Of a stretch of 24,630 bases of DNA, positions 1-7,014 are shown piece after piece. A program made the translations under genes and the position numbers. Source of the stretch: an uncultured Victivallales bacterium. GTDB lineage: Bacteria; Verrucomicrobiota; Lentisphaeria; Oligosphaerales; JAFGRS01. Where the stretch lies: assembly GCA_903834675.1 (NCBI GenBank), contig CAILKC010000425.1:1-24630 (forward strand), in the 5' to 3' direction. The notes beneath the pieces were generated by a model. That model made no database searches. It saw only the letters and a program-made list of their open reading frames with translations, and was not told the DNA's origin. The stretch's first letter is position 1. Every line of letters starts with the position of its first letter.

Positions 1-64
1 CTGCACTGGCGTTACCCAAGACGAGATACTGCTGGGCAAAGGCTTCTTGCTTCGGGGTCAGCAT
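1..64 (-). CDS. terS: Phage terminase small subunit, N-terminal part (cut by window edge)
   Basis: Only the first 21 residues are inside the window. They read MLTPKQEAFAQQYLVLGNAS and one more residue, which closely matches the opening of terminase small subunits of the Terminase_2 type (LTPKQ.xF...YL..GNA). In that family the segment leads into the DNA-binding helices that recognise the packaging site. The ATG is preceded on the minus strand by a strong AAGGAGGG ribosome site about six bases upstream. The start overlaps the stop of the upstream 69-residue gene (ATGCTGA), so the two are probably translated together. As the last visible gene of an integrase/AlpA/primase operon, it suggests that the element either packages itself or redirects a helper phage's packaging. 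The call rests on a short stretch, but the match is characteristic. Confidence 0.72.
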   Translation of the reverse strand, partial: MLTPKQEAFAQQYLVLGNASA

Positions 65-267
65 GGGGGGCCCTCCTTGCCCTGGAGGACCGGACGCCTC
101 ATATGATCGGGGTCGCTCAGACACCGGAGCAGTTCCGCAGCGACCTCGTTATCTTCAAGGTCAAGGAGCAGTGTCCGCTTATCCGGCCCCGTGCGCAGGG
201 CGCCACGGCCAAGTGGCTTCCAGGTGTCGTTCCGTTTCGGGTTCAAGCGTTTGTTCATGGGGGTCAC
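58..267 (-). CDS. Small hypothetical protein of the integrative element (69 aa)
   Basis: I do not recognise this protein. The first possible start is a GTG that overlaps the stop of the primase gene (GTGA); an ATG three codons later would give 66 residues. The product is basic at its N-terminus (several Lys/Arg in the first 30 residues) and acidic in the middle (a run rich in Leu, Asp and Glu). It has no membrane segment, no signal peptide and no cysteine motif apart from the last residue. It sits between primase and terminase small subunit and overlaps both, which is the usual sign of a real gene in a phage-like operon. A role in replication or packaging control is possible but is not shown by the sequence. 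Confidence 0.55.
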   Translation of the reverse strand: MTPMNKRLNPKRNDTWKPLGRGALRTGPDKRTLLLDLEDNEVAAELLRCLSDPDHMRRPVLQGKEGPPC

Positions 268-2687
268 CTAGTTGACTTGGGGTTCACAAACCACAGTTCA
301 TGGGGGCGGGCAGAGGCTCCGGGACGAGCCCACAGCACGGCCTGTAGATAGCCACGCTCTTCGAGAGTGCCAAGGACCTTACTGGCGGCTTCGGTGCTGT
401 CGCAGCCCGGCAGCCCGGCCTGTACAAGGTCGCGGGCCTTGACCGCAACCACGGCCCCGCAGCCTTCGGCCTCGCGCTTCCCGGCCAGACGGGCGCCCCC
501 CTGAACAATCCATTCCCACGCGCGGGCGGCGGCGGCGGCCTCTGGCGTTTCTCCGATAACCCCAGCGGCGCGCTCGGCATGGATTCTCAGATGGTCACAC
601 AGACGGATTGCGGCATCCATATCAGCGAGGCTCACCACCAACCCCGGAACGGCCTGGCCAGTGCTTACCGACTCGACTACGGCAAAGAGCAGCGCCAACC
701 GCGCAGCGTGTTCGCGGCACTTCCCCAGCCAGGTAGCGAGAAAGACGTTTCCGGCCTGCGCTACCTCGTTCAGTTCGCGCCCCCAGCGGCCATAAGAACT
801 GCGGAATAGGTCGTAAGCCTCGGGCGCCAATGTGGCAGGCAAAGGCCCATGGTTGCCGTCGCGGTCGATGGCCGTGGACAGATTCAGGATACCGGTTACC
901 GTGTTGCGATAGGCGCGCGCTACGCGGTCGGGTACTGAATCTGTCGGGTATTCGGTAGCGCCCCCACCCGGCGGAACCACATACATGAACCTGGCCAGGA
1001 AGCCGCTGGCGCGGGCTTCGGGGTCTGCCCCGATGGCTTGAAGCGCGTCCGGTTGGGTAAAGAGCAGCGCCGACAGGCAAGGTGACCGCAGGTCGTATGG
1101 TGGCCGTCCTTGCCGATCTACACGGTGCGGGTCACCAGCGTGAGCCTTTAACCATAGGTCAAGGTCTCCACCTTTTTCGTTGTAGCGCCCGCGCGCCAAC
1201 TGGAGAACCTTACGCGCTTCACTACTGACAACTCCCATGCGTTCACTATTACCGGCGAGGCGCTTCCCCAGGGCTTCGCTGGTGGCATCTTCAGCGAAAA
1301 GGCGGGGCTCCTCGGGTTCCTCACCTACCTCCAGTTCCAACCGGGCCAGGCGCGCTTCAAGTTCGCGCATATCGGTGTCAGGCTTCCCGGCCTCGCGCTT
1401 CATCGCGGCACGACGGCCGTCGATCACTAACTGCGCAGCCTGCCACCTGGCCAGCCGGTTGCGAAAGGCATCCAGTTGCCCGGCCTCCCAATCCAAAAGC
1501 GGCGGGAGAAACGGACGCATTACAGAGGTCTTTCCCGTGCCGATACCAGCAGCCACCAGCCAATAGGTGTTGGCGCGGCATACGTGCCCCGGTTTGATCG
1601 TCAGCTCTACACGGTTAGCCAGAGCAATGCTGGCCATTCCCAGCGCCCCAGCAGCTGCCAAGGATTCATGTACGCCGACAGCAATTGCTACGTCCTGCCC
1701 CATGGCCTGCAACGCGCTCGGCATGGTATCCCAAGGCCAGGGGGGAAGTTCGAGTGCCACGGCGCCTAACGGCGACGGGGTGACCCAAGGCTCAGGCGCC
1801 TCAGATGGGGGGGTTGCCGTGGTCAGAATCGGGCGCAATCCCTCCCGCCTCTGGAAAGGTGGCGGTACGGCGTGGGGTTCGGTCTGCCCTTTGCGCAGCC
1901 CGCTGGCGATGGTGGCGGCGGCTTCGCGCTCTGGCAGCCCACACTGCCGGGCGGCGGCCAGTAGAACAGCATCGGCCTCAGACTCAGGGAGTGCCCCCGC
2001 GCCAACAAGGTGCCCTATCTTCAAGGCTGCGGTATTCAGGCGCTCGTTGCGTCCGCCCTCGATGGTTCCCGCGACGGCTTGAGCTTCTCCGGCCAGGGCG
2101 GCGGCGGCATATGCATCCGTGCCCGCCCCTATAACAGCATCCCAGGCGAGTTCGTGCCCGTCGTTCTGGGGCGGAACCTCGGGTCGGTACTCGTCCCGCC
2201 AGGGAAGTGCGGGGACGTCGCGCATAACCCTATAGGTGCCCCCGCTCGAGTGCCGCGACGGCGGGGCCACGACCTGGCGGCCTGTACTCAGCAGGTCCCA
2301 GCCGGGCACCTTTGCGGAAGCCGGCGCGGCCTGCCCCTCGCAAAGGATGAAGTACAGGTGACAGCGGCCCGGTTCGGCATTGGTACGCGCGACCGTGTAG
2401 GTGTTCACGGCCTCGGGATGATCCAGTTCCCAGCGGAGAAAAACGGGGGCGGCGTCGAAGTCGAGAACAACCAGTCGCGATGGTTCGCCGGTCAGCAGCC
2501 CGATGTTCGGCGGGTTGGCGGTGTCCCAAGTGGCGGCGGCCTCTGTTGGGGTCAGGCGCAGGTTTGGCCAGCCCCGCCCGATAGGCTTCTTTCCGCCCGG
2601 TTCAACCGGTATCGGATACCAGCCCCGCTGTAGGTAGGATGAAGCAGCCTGGCAATGACGGGTCGGATTATCGGACGAGGGTTGCAT
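264..2687 (-). CDS. Bifunctional primase-polymerase / DUF3987-type helicase replication protein
   Basis: The 807-residue product has two modules. Residues about 10-190 form a prim-pol domain (PF09250-like): the catalytic acidic pair lies in VVLDFDA (D76, D78), with H110 in a CHLYF segment and the conserved PPSRHSSGGTY motif at 142-152. Residues about 300-780 resemble DUF3987 ATPase/helicase domains. They carry a Walker A loop GIGTGKTS at 381-388 (K386) and a VVSSEA segment further on that fits the Walker B/sensor region. Proteins of this build prime and unwind DNA for autonomous replication of satellites, plasmids and prophages. The start overlaps the end of the upstream cysteine-rich gene by 20 bases and the stop overlaps the next gene, so it is the core of a polycistronic replication operon. 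The family is clear; the template and origin are not visible. Confidence 0.88.
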   Translation of the reverse strand: MQPSSDNPTRHCQAASSYLQRGWYPIPVEPGGKKPIGRGWPNLRLTPTEAAATWDTANPPNIGLLTGEPSRLVVLDFDAAPVFLRWELDHPEAVNTYTVARTNAEPGRCHLYFILCEGQAAPASAKVPGWDLLSTGRQVVAPPSRHSSGGTYRVMRDVPALPWRDEYRPEVPPQNDGHELAWDAVIGAGTDAYAAAALAGEAQAVAGTIEGGRNERLNTAALKIGHLVGAGALPESEADAVLLAAARQCGLPEREAAATIASGLRKGQTEPHAVPPPFQRREGLRPILTTATPPSEAPEPWVTPSPLGAVALELPPWPWDTMPSALQAMGQDVAIAVGVHESLAAAGALGMASIALANRVELTIKPGHVCRANTYWLVAAGIGTGKTSVMRPFLPPLLDWEAGQLDAFRNRLARWQAAQLVIDGRRAAMKREAGKPDTDMRELEARLARLELEVGEEPEEPRLFAEDATSEALGKRLAGNSERMGVVSSEARKVLQLARGRYNEKGGDLDLWLKAHAGDPHRVDRQGRPPYDLRSPCLSALLFTQPDALQAIGADPEARASGFLARFMYVVPPGGGATEYPTDSVPDRVARAYRNTVTGILNLSTAIDRDGNHGPLPATLAPEAYDLFRSSYGRWGRELNEVAQAGNVFLATWLGKCREHAARLALLFAVVESVSTGQAVPGLVVSLADMDAAIRLCDHLRIHAERAAGVIGETPEAAAAARAWEWIVQGGARLAGKREAEGCGAVVAVKARDLVQAGLPGCDSTEAASKVLGTLEERGYLQAVLWARPGASARPHELWFVNPKSTR

Positions 2688-2880
2688 GGGTGCTCTTTAC
2701 CGCTTCAAGCGGCTTCGGAGAGGTTAGGAAGCTTTTCGGGACATAGGGCCTGCCCTTGCGACAGGTTCCGCAGATGGCGCAGAGATTGCCAACCCCGGCC
2801 CGCATTTCGCGATAGACGGTCGGGGTGTCATCCTGACAGCGATAGCACCAGTCGAAAGCTGGTCCGGTCGTCGTGGTCAT
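2668..2880 (-). CDS. Small cysteine-rich (zinc-binding-like) protein, 70 aa
   Basis: The protein has five cysteines, at C12, C15, C34, C37 and C40, in a CxxC...CxxCxxC layout that suggests one zinc-binding knuckle or ribbon. The C-terminal third is basic and proline-containing. Its ATG overlaps the TGA of the upstream HTH gene (ATGA), and its own end overlaps the primase start by 20 bases, so it is part of the same translationally coupled operon. Small zinc-ribbon proteins between an excisionase-like gene and a primase are common in phage-like elements, usually without known function. It may bind DNA or a replication partner; this is inference from the motif and position. I do not recognise a named family. 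Confidence 0.68.
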   Translation of the reverse strand: MTTTTGPAFDWCYRCQDDTPTVYREMRAGVGNLCAICGTCRKGRPYVPKSFLTSPKPLEAVKSTHATLVR

Positions 2881-3077
2881 GGGGTGCCTACAGTCTGGGA
2901 AGCAATGAACTGTTCAAGGTCGCAGACCCGGTAGCGCACGGCCCGACCTAGGCGGACACAGGGGATGATGACCTTGCCCGAGCTGCGCCAGTTTGACAGG
3001 GTGCCCATGCTGACGGCCAAGAAGGCGGCGGCCCCCCTCTCGGTCAGTAGTTTGCGAGCGTCGGCGTTTTCTTGCAT
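2877..3077 (-). CDS. AlpA/excisionase-family helix-turn-helix protein (66 aa)
   Basis: This is a short winged-helix/HTH_17-type protein. After a ten-residue lead it reads LTERGAAAFLAVSMGTLSNW, then a turn, then CVRLGRAVRYRVCDLEQFI. This is the excisionase/AlpA pattern: a helix for target choice, a TLxNWR recognition helix, an RxGRxVRYR wing and a DLExFI end. Such proteins act as recombination directionality factors or activate the integrase promoter in P4-like and PICI-like elements. It is the first gene of the minus-strand operon. Its start has a purine-rich AGGGGG ribosome site within about ten bases. It lies divergent to the regulator that starts at 3190, with about 110 bases between them to hold both promoters. 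Confidence 0.82.
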   Translation of the reverse strand: MQENADARKLLTERGAAAFLAVSMGTLSNWRSSGKVIIPCVRLGRAVRYRVCDLEQFIASQTVGTP

Positions 3078-3130
3078 TGCTTGCCCCCTGTTGCGGTTTG
3101 CGTCCTGCGCTAATAACTCGCGCTACACCA

Positions 3131-3159
3131 TTCCCATGGGCGTCAACCTGTGCTATAGT
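3131..3159 (+). promoter_or_regulatory. Probable extended -10 promoter for the 3190 gene
   Basis: TGCTATAGT at 3151-3159 is a good extended -10 element (TGnTATAGT). A weak -35-like TTCCCA lies 17 bases upstream at 3131-3136. Transcription would begin near 3166, about 25 bases before the ATG at 3190, which has an AAAGGTG ribosome site. The palindrome CCCATGGG at 3133-3140 lies within the promoter and could be an operator half. No equally good promoter was found for the divergent operon. Confidence 0.45.
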
Positions 3160-3189
3160 AGGGCATTCTACGCACAGAAAGGTGAAGCC

Positions 3190-3876
3190 ATGGCCAGGCC
3201 GCACAGGTACGCGACAACACAGGTAGCCAAGAAAGTGGGGGTTCACAGGAACACGGTTACCCGCTGGGCGGATGGTGACTTGCCGGCAGGGTTTCCGATT
3301 CGGGTACCGCTGAAGACCACGCCGACGGGCAAGGTCCTACTACACCCGGCAGAGGTGGCCAAACTCAGGGCGTGGGCACTGACGGCAACTGCCGGAAACC
3401 GGGGCGCGGCCCTCGCGCCCGTCAGGCAACAGATTGAAGCAAAACGGACAGCGGCAGCGAAACAGGCAGAGCAGGAGCGAAAGGCAGCAAGACGGGCGGC
3501 ACTAGAAGCAGATCCAAAACGCCGCGAGCGTCTAGCCAGGGCCAAGGCGAGGGTCCTGGAATCGCAGCGCGATACTCGTGCGCGCTATGCTGCTCTGGAT
3601 ACTCCAGACCCTAGCTGGACCCCTCTGCGCGTGGCTATGTGGGTGCAGTTCAGGAAACGGGCGGGGCTGCCTACAAACTTCCCCCCAATTCAGCCACCCC
3701 CGCCACCATTGCTGCAGGTGCTGGCCGTAATCGTGAAGGCAAGAGGCAGTGGGACGGTAGAGCAAGCCCTTGAAACGTTGCAGAGCCTACCCCCTGCGGA
3801 GCGTCAGAACGTTATCTCTAGACTTCGCGCGCGGTACATGGCAATCACAGAAGCGGCCATGCGTGGGGACGCCTAA
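3190..3876 (+). CDS. HTH-containing coiled-coil regulator of the integrative element (228 aa)
   Basis: The frame is open upstream to 2965, but the ATG at 3190 is chosen because it follows AAAGGTG at the right distance and the matching promoter lies between the two. Residues about 7-35 read as a small HTH (TTQVAKKVGVHRNTVTRWAD), as in MerR-like or phage regulator N-termini. Residues about 75-135 are very rich in Ala, Arg, Lys, Gln and Glu and should form a long charged helix or coiled coil. A proline-rich break (about 165-172) precedes a short helical C-terminus. It is transcribed divergently from the AlpA/primase operon, which suits a repressor or switch protein. Its stop overlaps the integrase stop tail to tail by two or three bases. 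The exact family is unrecognised. Confidence 0.7.
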   Translation: MARPHRYATTQVAKKVGVHRNTVTRWADGDLPAGFPIRVPLKTTPTGKVLLHPAEVAKLRAWALTATAGNRGAALAPVRQQIEAKRTAAAKQAEQERKAARRAALEADPKRRERLARAKARVLESQRDTRARYAALDTPDPSWTPLRVAMWVQFRKRAGLPTNFPPIQPPPPPLLQVLAVIVKARGSGTVEQALETLQSLPPAERQNVISRLRARYMAITEAAMRGDA

Positions 3877-5075
3877 GCCCCGTCCGCCTTCCTGCCTGCA
3901 GCCAGCATGGCGGCGGCGGCCTGCTCGACTGACGTGCGTACCGGGTCAAGGTCCAACCTGGCATAGATCGCGGTTGCCGCCAGGCTCTTGTGCCCAAGGC
4001 TCTTTCCGATGATCGCGAGCGATGAACCGGCGGCGGCCTGCCAACTGGCCATGGTACGGCGGAGGTCGTGCGGGTGTACGTCCGTCAGTTCGGCGCGCTC
4101 GCATATCCGGCGCCAGGCGCGCTGAGGGTAGCTCACAAGGGGCACTTTGCCCGTCGCGTGCCCAGATGGAAAGACGTACAGGTGCAACACCTGTTCTCCG
4201 CGCGCGGCGGCCTGGCGGGCCTGCAAAATCGCAACGGCCGAGGCAGGCAAGACAACCCGCATGGGCGCCCCGTTCTTACTCGCCTCGCTCGGGATGGTCC
4301 ATAGCCCGCCAGCCAGGTCCAAGTCTTGCCAGCGCATTCCCGCCACGTTGCCCCGGCGCGCCCCCGTAAGGAGGCAGAGCATAAAGAAGTCCCTCCACAC
4401 GGGCAACTCACCGTCCAGAGCCTTACACAGCCGGTTCAACTCTGCCCCCGTAAGAAAGCGCTCTCGCTCGGGTTCAGGGTACATCGTCAGCTTGACCCCC
4501 CGGTTTGCGGCGGGCACTCCAGGCAACTCCTGGCGGATCCCCCATTGCCAGACAGACCGAACCATAGCCATGGAGCGGTTAGCCATTACAGGGCCGTGGT
4601 CTTTGCCCAGGCGAGTGTGCAGCCCGGTTAGCATGGGCAGGGTCAACTCTTCCATCCGTTTGCCGGCCAGAGGGGCAAGGTACACGCGGAACTGCCGCTC
4701 AACTTCCTTACCCCCGTCCTTGTGGTGCTCGCTGGCGTAGGTGGCCAGGTACTGAGCGAACAGAGAACCAAAGGTCGGCGCCTCGCGGGCCTGGCGCCGG
4801 GCCTGTCCAGGGTCGTCGCCACGGGCAGCGGCGGCGTTCATCCTGAGAACTTCCTGGCGGGCCTGCTCGGGCAATACGGCAGGGTATGGCCCAATGGTTA
4901 CGCGGACCTTTCGCCCAGCCAACTTCCGTTGGAACAGAAACACACGGCGCCCGGTCGGCAGAACACGCAGCCACAGCCCCGGCGTTCCGGTGTCGGCATA
5001 GTACATCGGCCCCCCCGTCGGCGTGGGCAGCGCCTCGACGGCGGTTCGTGTCAGGTGAAGGGTGCGTTTAGCCAT
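3873..5075 (-). CDS. int: P4-type tyrosine recombinase (integrase), 400 aa
   Basis: The length and domain order fit P4-like integrases: an N-terminal DUF4102 arm-binding domain (about 1-90, with GLWLRVLPTGRRVFLFQ and the ITIGPYP-like VTIGPYP), a SAM-like core-binding domain (about 95-185) and a C-terminal catalytic domain. All expected active-site residues are present: R240 in LLTGARRGN, H336 and R339 in HDLRRT, H362 in LGHKS and the nucleophile Y371 in AIYARLD. The enzyme inserts and excises the element by site-specific strand exchange. Direct repeats at 5195-5277, upstream of its start, look like its arm sites, and 9-bp repeats lie at its promoter. It converges on the regulator at 3190-3876. 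It appears intact. Confidence 0.93.
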   Translation of the reverse strand: MAKRTLHLTRTAVEALPTPTGGPMYYADTGTPGLWLRVLPTGRRVFLFQRKLAGRKVRVTIGPYPAVLPEQARQEVLRMNAAAARGDDPGQARRQAREAPTFGSLFAQYLATYASEHHKDGGKEVERQFRVYLAPLAGKRMEELTLPMLTGLHTRLGKDHGPVMANRSMAMVRSVWQWGIRQELPGVPAANRGVKLTMYPEPERERFLTGAELNRLCKALDGELPVWRDFFMLCLLTGARRGNVAGMRWQDLDLAGGLWTIPSEASKNGAPMRVVLPASAVAILQARQAAARGEQVLHLYVFPSGHATGKVPLVSYPQRAWRRICERAELTDVHPHDLRRTMASWQAAAGSSLAIIGKSLGHKSLAATAIYARLDLDPVRTSVEQAAAAMLAAGRKADGA

Positions 5076-5090
5076 GGCCTGTTACCCCAG

Positions 5091-5117
5091 TTTGTTGGGT
5101 TTGTAGGGTTTGTAGGG
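5091..5117. repeat. Three 9-bp tandem repeats upstream of the integrase
   Basis: TTTGTTGGG at 5091-5099 is followed directly by two exact copies of TTTGTAGGG (5100-5108 and 5109-5117). The array begins 16 bases upstream of the integrase start codon, so it lies in that gene's leader or promoter. It could be an operator or a directionality-factor binding array; a slippage product is also possible. Confidence 0.75.
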
Positions 5118-5194
5118 TAGTAGAGAATGAAAACCACACAGGGAGAATGCTGGTGTAGGACTCGAATCCGTGCCCCCTATATGCCACCTGAACT

Positions 5195-5277
5195 AATGAT
5201 AACCAATGAGAACCAAGTAGCTACAGGTAACATAGTACGTTCTGTAACGTGCTGACCAGTGAGAACAAATGATAATC
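5195..5277. repeat. Two tandem pairs of a 10-bp repeat, candidate integrase arm sites
   Basis: AATGATAACC (5195-5204) and AATGAGAACC (5205-5214) are adjacent direct repeats. After 43 bases a second adjacent pair follows, AGTGAGAACA (5258-5267) and AATGATAATC (5268-5277). Paired short direct repeats beside an integrase gene are typical of the arm-type sites bound by the N-terminal domain of tyrosine recombinases. The element boundary is therefore probably close by. The binding role is inferred. Confidence 0.55.
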
Positions 5278-5368
5278 ATGGGGCTTAAATTAGAAAGGTG
5301 TTATGTGTAGCGCTATCAGATCGCCCACGACGAACGCTACGGGTGGGATTGAGGCGGGGGGCTATTGC

Positions 5369-5495
5369 GCCCCTTCGGGGCTCGGGCACATGGAACCTGT
5401 TTACCCAGCCCGCTGGGCTGGGCTGAGGGATGGCCGCACCTACGGCGCTGAAATCGGGCACCAAGGCCCAAAGGGGCGCCGACGCCGCGGCGCCC
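5369..5495. repeat. Array of strong palindromes in intergenic DNA
   Basis: Three perfect hairpins follow each other: GCCCC-TTC-GGGGC (5369-5381), CCCAGCCC-GCT-GGGCTGGG (5404-5422) and GGGCGCC with GGCGCCC around an 8-base loop (5474-5495). The stretch from the integrase start (5076) to about 5640 has no convincing gene. A reading frame passes through it, but the translation is low-complexity and follows the palindromes. This looks like a REP-type repeated element of the host chromosome. Confidence 0.6.
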
Positions 5496-5641
5496 TCCAA
5501 CGCCCTTCGCCGCCGCGGCGGACAAGGGGCGGAATGGGAAGCGCCTGGTGTCCTACGAGGTTGCTGCAAGTCACCTACAAGCAGGATCCCCGGCTGGTGC
5601 CGGACCTGACCGCCAAAGACCTCCGGTGCCCCGGCAGGGGA

Positions 5642-5869
5642 TTCTGCCATTCGTCAGTGGCGCATGCCGCGACGATGACTGACGACCAGGGGCGCATACG
5701 GGTCCTGGTGACCGCGGTCGGGCCAGGCCCGGCGTCGGCGGTTGTCGATCTCGGGAAGACTGCCAAACCGTTGACTTCCCGCTATGGTGGCACGGTCGCG
5801 CTCGGTGACGGGAAATACCGGTTCACCGGCATGGACATCGCTTCCGACATACTCGCCGATGCCCAGTAG
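5642..5869 (+). pseudogene. 3' remnant of a lost gene upstream of URO-D1
   Basis: This frame ends 12 bases before the URO-D1 start. Its last 60 or so residues read like a genuine beta-rich protein C-terminus (GRIRVLVTAVGPGPASAVVD, then a GTVALGDGKYRFTG segment). That is the style of the C-terminal domain of glycosidases and other carbohydrate-active enzymes. Upstream of about 5640 the same frame turns into palindromic intergenic sequence, and no start codon with a ribosome site and plausible N-terminus is seen. I read it as the tail of a gene whose front was removed by rearrangement, perhaps when the neighbouring element or repeats arrived. It could instead be a small gene starting at the ATG inside ATMTDD, but that would leave only about 62 residues. 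Confidence 0.4.
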
Positions 5870-5881
5870 AGAGAGGTCCGC

Positions 5882-6964
5882 ATGACGCAAGGACTCAACG
5901 GTCTAGAGCGCACGCTGCACGTTCTCGATTTCAAACCCACCGACCGCGTGCCGGTGGTCGGCGGCTTTGTGCGGCATCCACCGTTTCTGGCGGCGGCGGC
6001 CGGGGTATCTGTGGACGAGTTCTGGCGTGATCCGCGCAGGGTGGCGATTCGCGCCTTCCGCAACCTGGGCGTGGACGTGATCATCGGGCTGATCCTGCCC
6101 ACTGCGGACTCCGCAATCGGGGCGCAGGTGGAACACCACAAGACCCGTCGCTTTGACAGTCCGGAAGCGATGCTCGACGAGATTGCCAGATTGCCGAGTC
6201 TGACCGAACTGCGTCGGACCTTCGATTTCCAGAAGGAATACGACGCCTACCTGGCACTGTACCGAGAGGGGCAGGCGGCCATCGGCGACGACATCCTCTG
6301 GATCCCAAATACCTTCCACTGTGTGGCGCAGTTCCAGAACGAGGGCTACTTCGGGGCCGAGAACTACTACATGGCCCTGGCCCTGTACCCCGAGGCCATG
6401 GAGCGCTTCTTCGAACAGTCCGGGGAGCGGGCCTTCCTGCGCAACACCGCGGTGGCCAAGGCCATTGTCGACCACGGCCTGCCGCGGGTGATGTGGCTCG
6501 GTCAGGACGCCTGCGACAAGCGCGGGCCGTATATCGCTCCGGAGAAGATGAACGAGATCTACATCCGCCACGTCAAGCGCTCCCTGCAACCCCTCAAGGA
6601 TGCCGGCATCAGGATCCTTTGGCACTCCGACGGCAACATCATGCCCATCGTGCCGTACCTGCTCGACGCCGGCGTGGACGGCTTCCAGGGGTTGCAGGAG
6701 ACCATCGAAACGAGGATTGATGTCGCGGCGCTGCGCGAACTGAAGACGCGCGAGGGCCGACCACCGGTCATCGTCGGCAGCGTCTCCAGCGTCACCGTCA
6801 TGCCGTTCAGCGCGCCGGAGGATGTCCGCGCCGATGTCCGCCGTTGCCAGACGCTCGCCGCGGCCAAGGGCGGCGGCTGGCTGCTGAACTTCTCCTCGTC
6901 CCTCGGGCCGGAATGCCCCATGGCGAACATCCAGGCCTTTTTCGAAGCGGCAACGGGCCAATGA
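5882..6964 (+). CDS. Uroporphyrinogen decarboxylase-like (URO-D superfamily) protein, intact copy (URO-D1)
   Basis: The 360-residue protein spans a full URO-D-type barrel. It opens with NGLERTLHVLDFKPTDRVPV, the usual family start, and continues through FGAENYYMAL to a late WHSDGN segment (H248, D250), a GFQGLQE strand and a C-terminal GPECPMANI (C345). In corrinoid methyltransferase relatives (MtaA/CmuA type) the corresponding site is HxC with a later Cys, and these bind zinc. Here HxD replaces HxC, so chemistry is uncertain, and haem synthesis is unlikely given the context. The start has a GAGAGG ribosome site 6-11 bases upstream. No signal peptide, so cytosolic. It shares a 182-bp near-identical stretch with the damaged copy at 15000. 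Related proteins are frequent in glycan loci of PVC bacteria, with unknown substrate. Confidence 0.85.
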   Translation: MTQGLNGLERTLHVLDFKPTDRVPVVGGFVRHPPFLAAAAGVSVDEFWRDPRRVAIRAFRNLGVDVIIGLILPTADSAIGAQVEHHKTRRFDSPEAMLDEIARLPSLTELRRTFDFQKEYDAYLALYREGQAAIGDDILWIPNTFHCVAQFQNEGYFGAENYYMALALYPEAMERFFEQSGERAFLRNTAVAKAIVDHGLPRVMWLGQDACDKRGPYIAPEKMNEIYIRHVKRSLQPLKDAGIRILWHSDGNIMPIVPYLLDAGVDGFQGLQETIETRIDVAALRELKTREGRPPVIVGSVSSVTVMPFSAPEDVRADVRRCQTLAAAKGGGWLLNFSSSLGPECPMANIQAFFEAATGQ

Positions 6965-7014
6965 ACAAGGAAAAGGCCTGACTGCACAAAGCAGCCGGTG
7001 GCCGCAACTGAACC

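Noticed and set aside
5150..5175. A tRNA gene on the minus strand
   Set aside because: Only a T-loop-like and acceptor-like end is present, pairing fails in the T-stem, and no D-arm or anticodon arm can be built. At most it is an attachment-site remnant.
5303..5641. Upstream extension of the gene-tail frame as a real 188-residue protein
   Set aside because: The translation of this part follows palindromic repeats, is rich in Arg, Pro and Gly, and lacks a ribosome site; only the 3' part looks protein-like.
5903..6961. Minus-strand open frame covering URO-D1
   Set aside because: URO-D1 is conserved with a paralogue at the protein level in the plus frame; the minus frame shows no domain.
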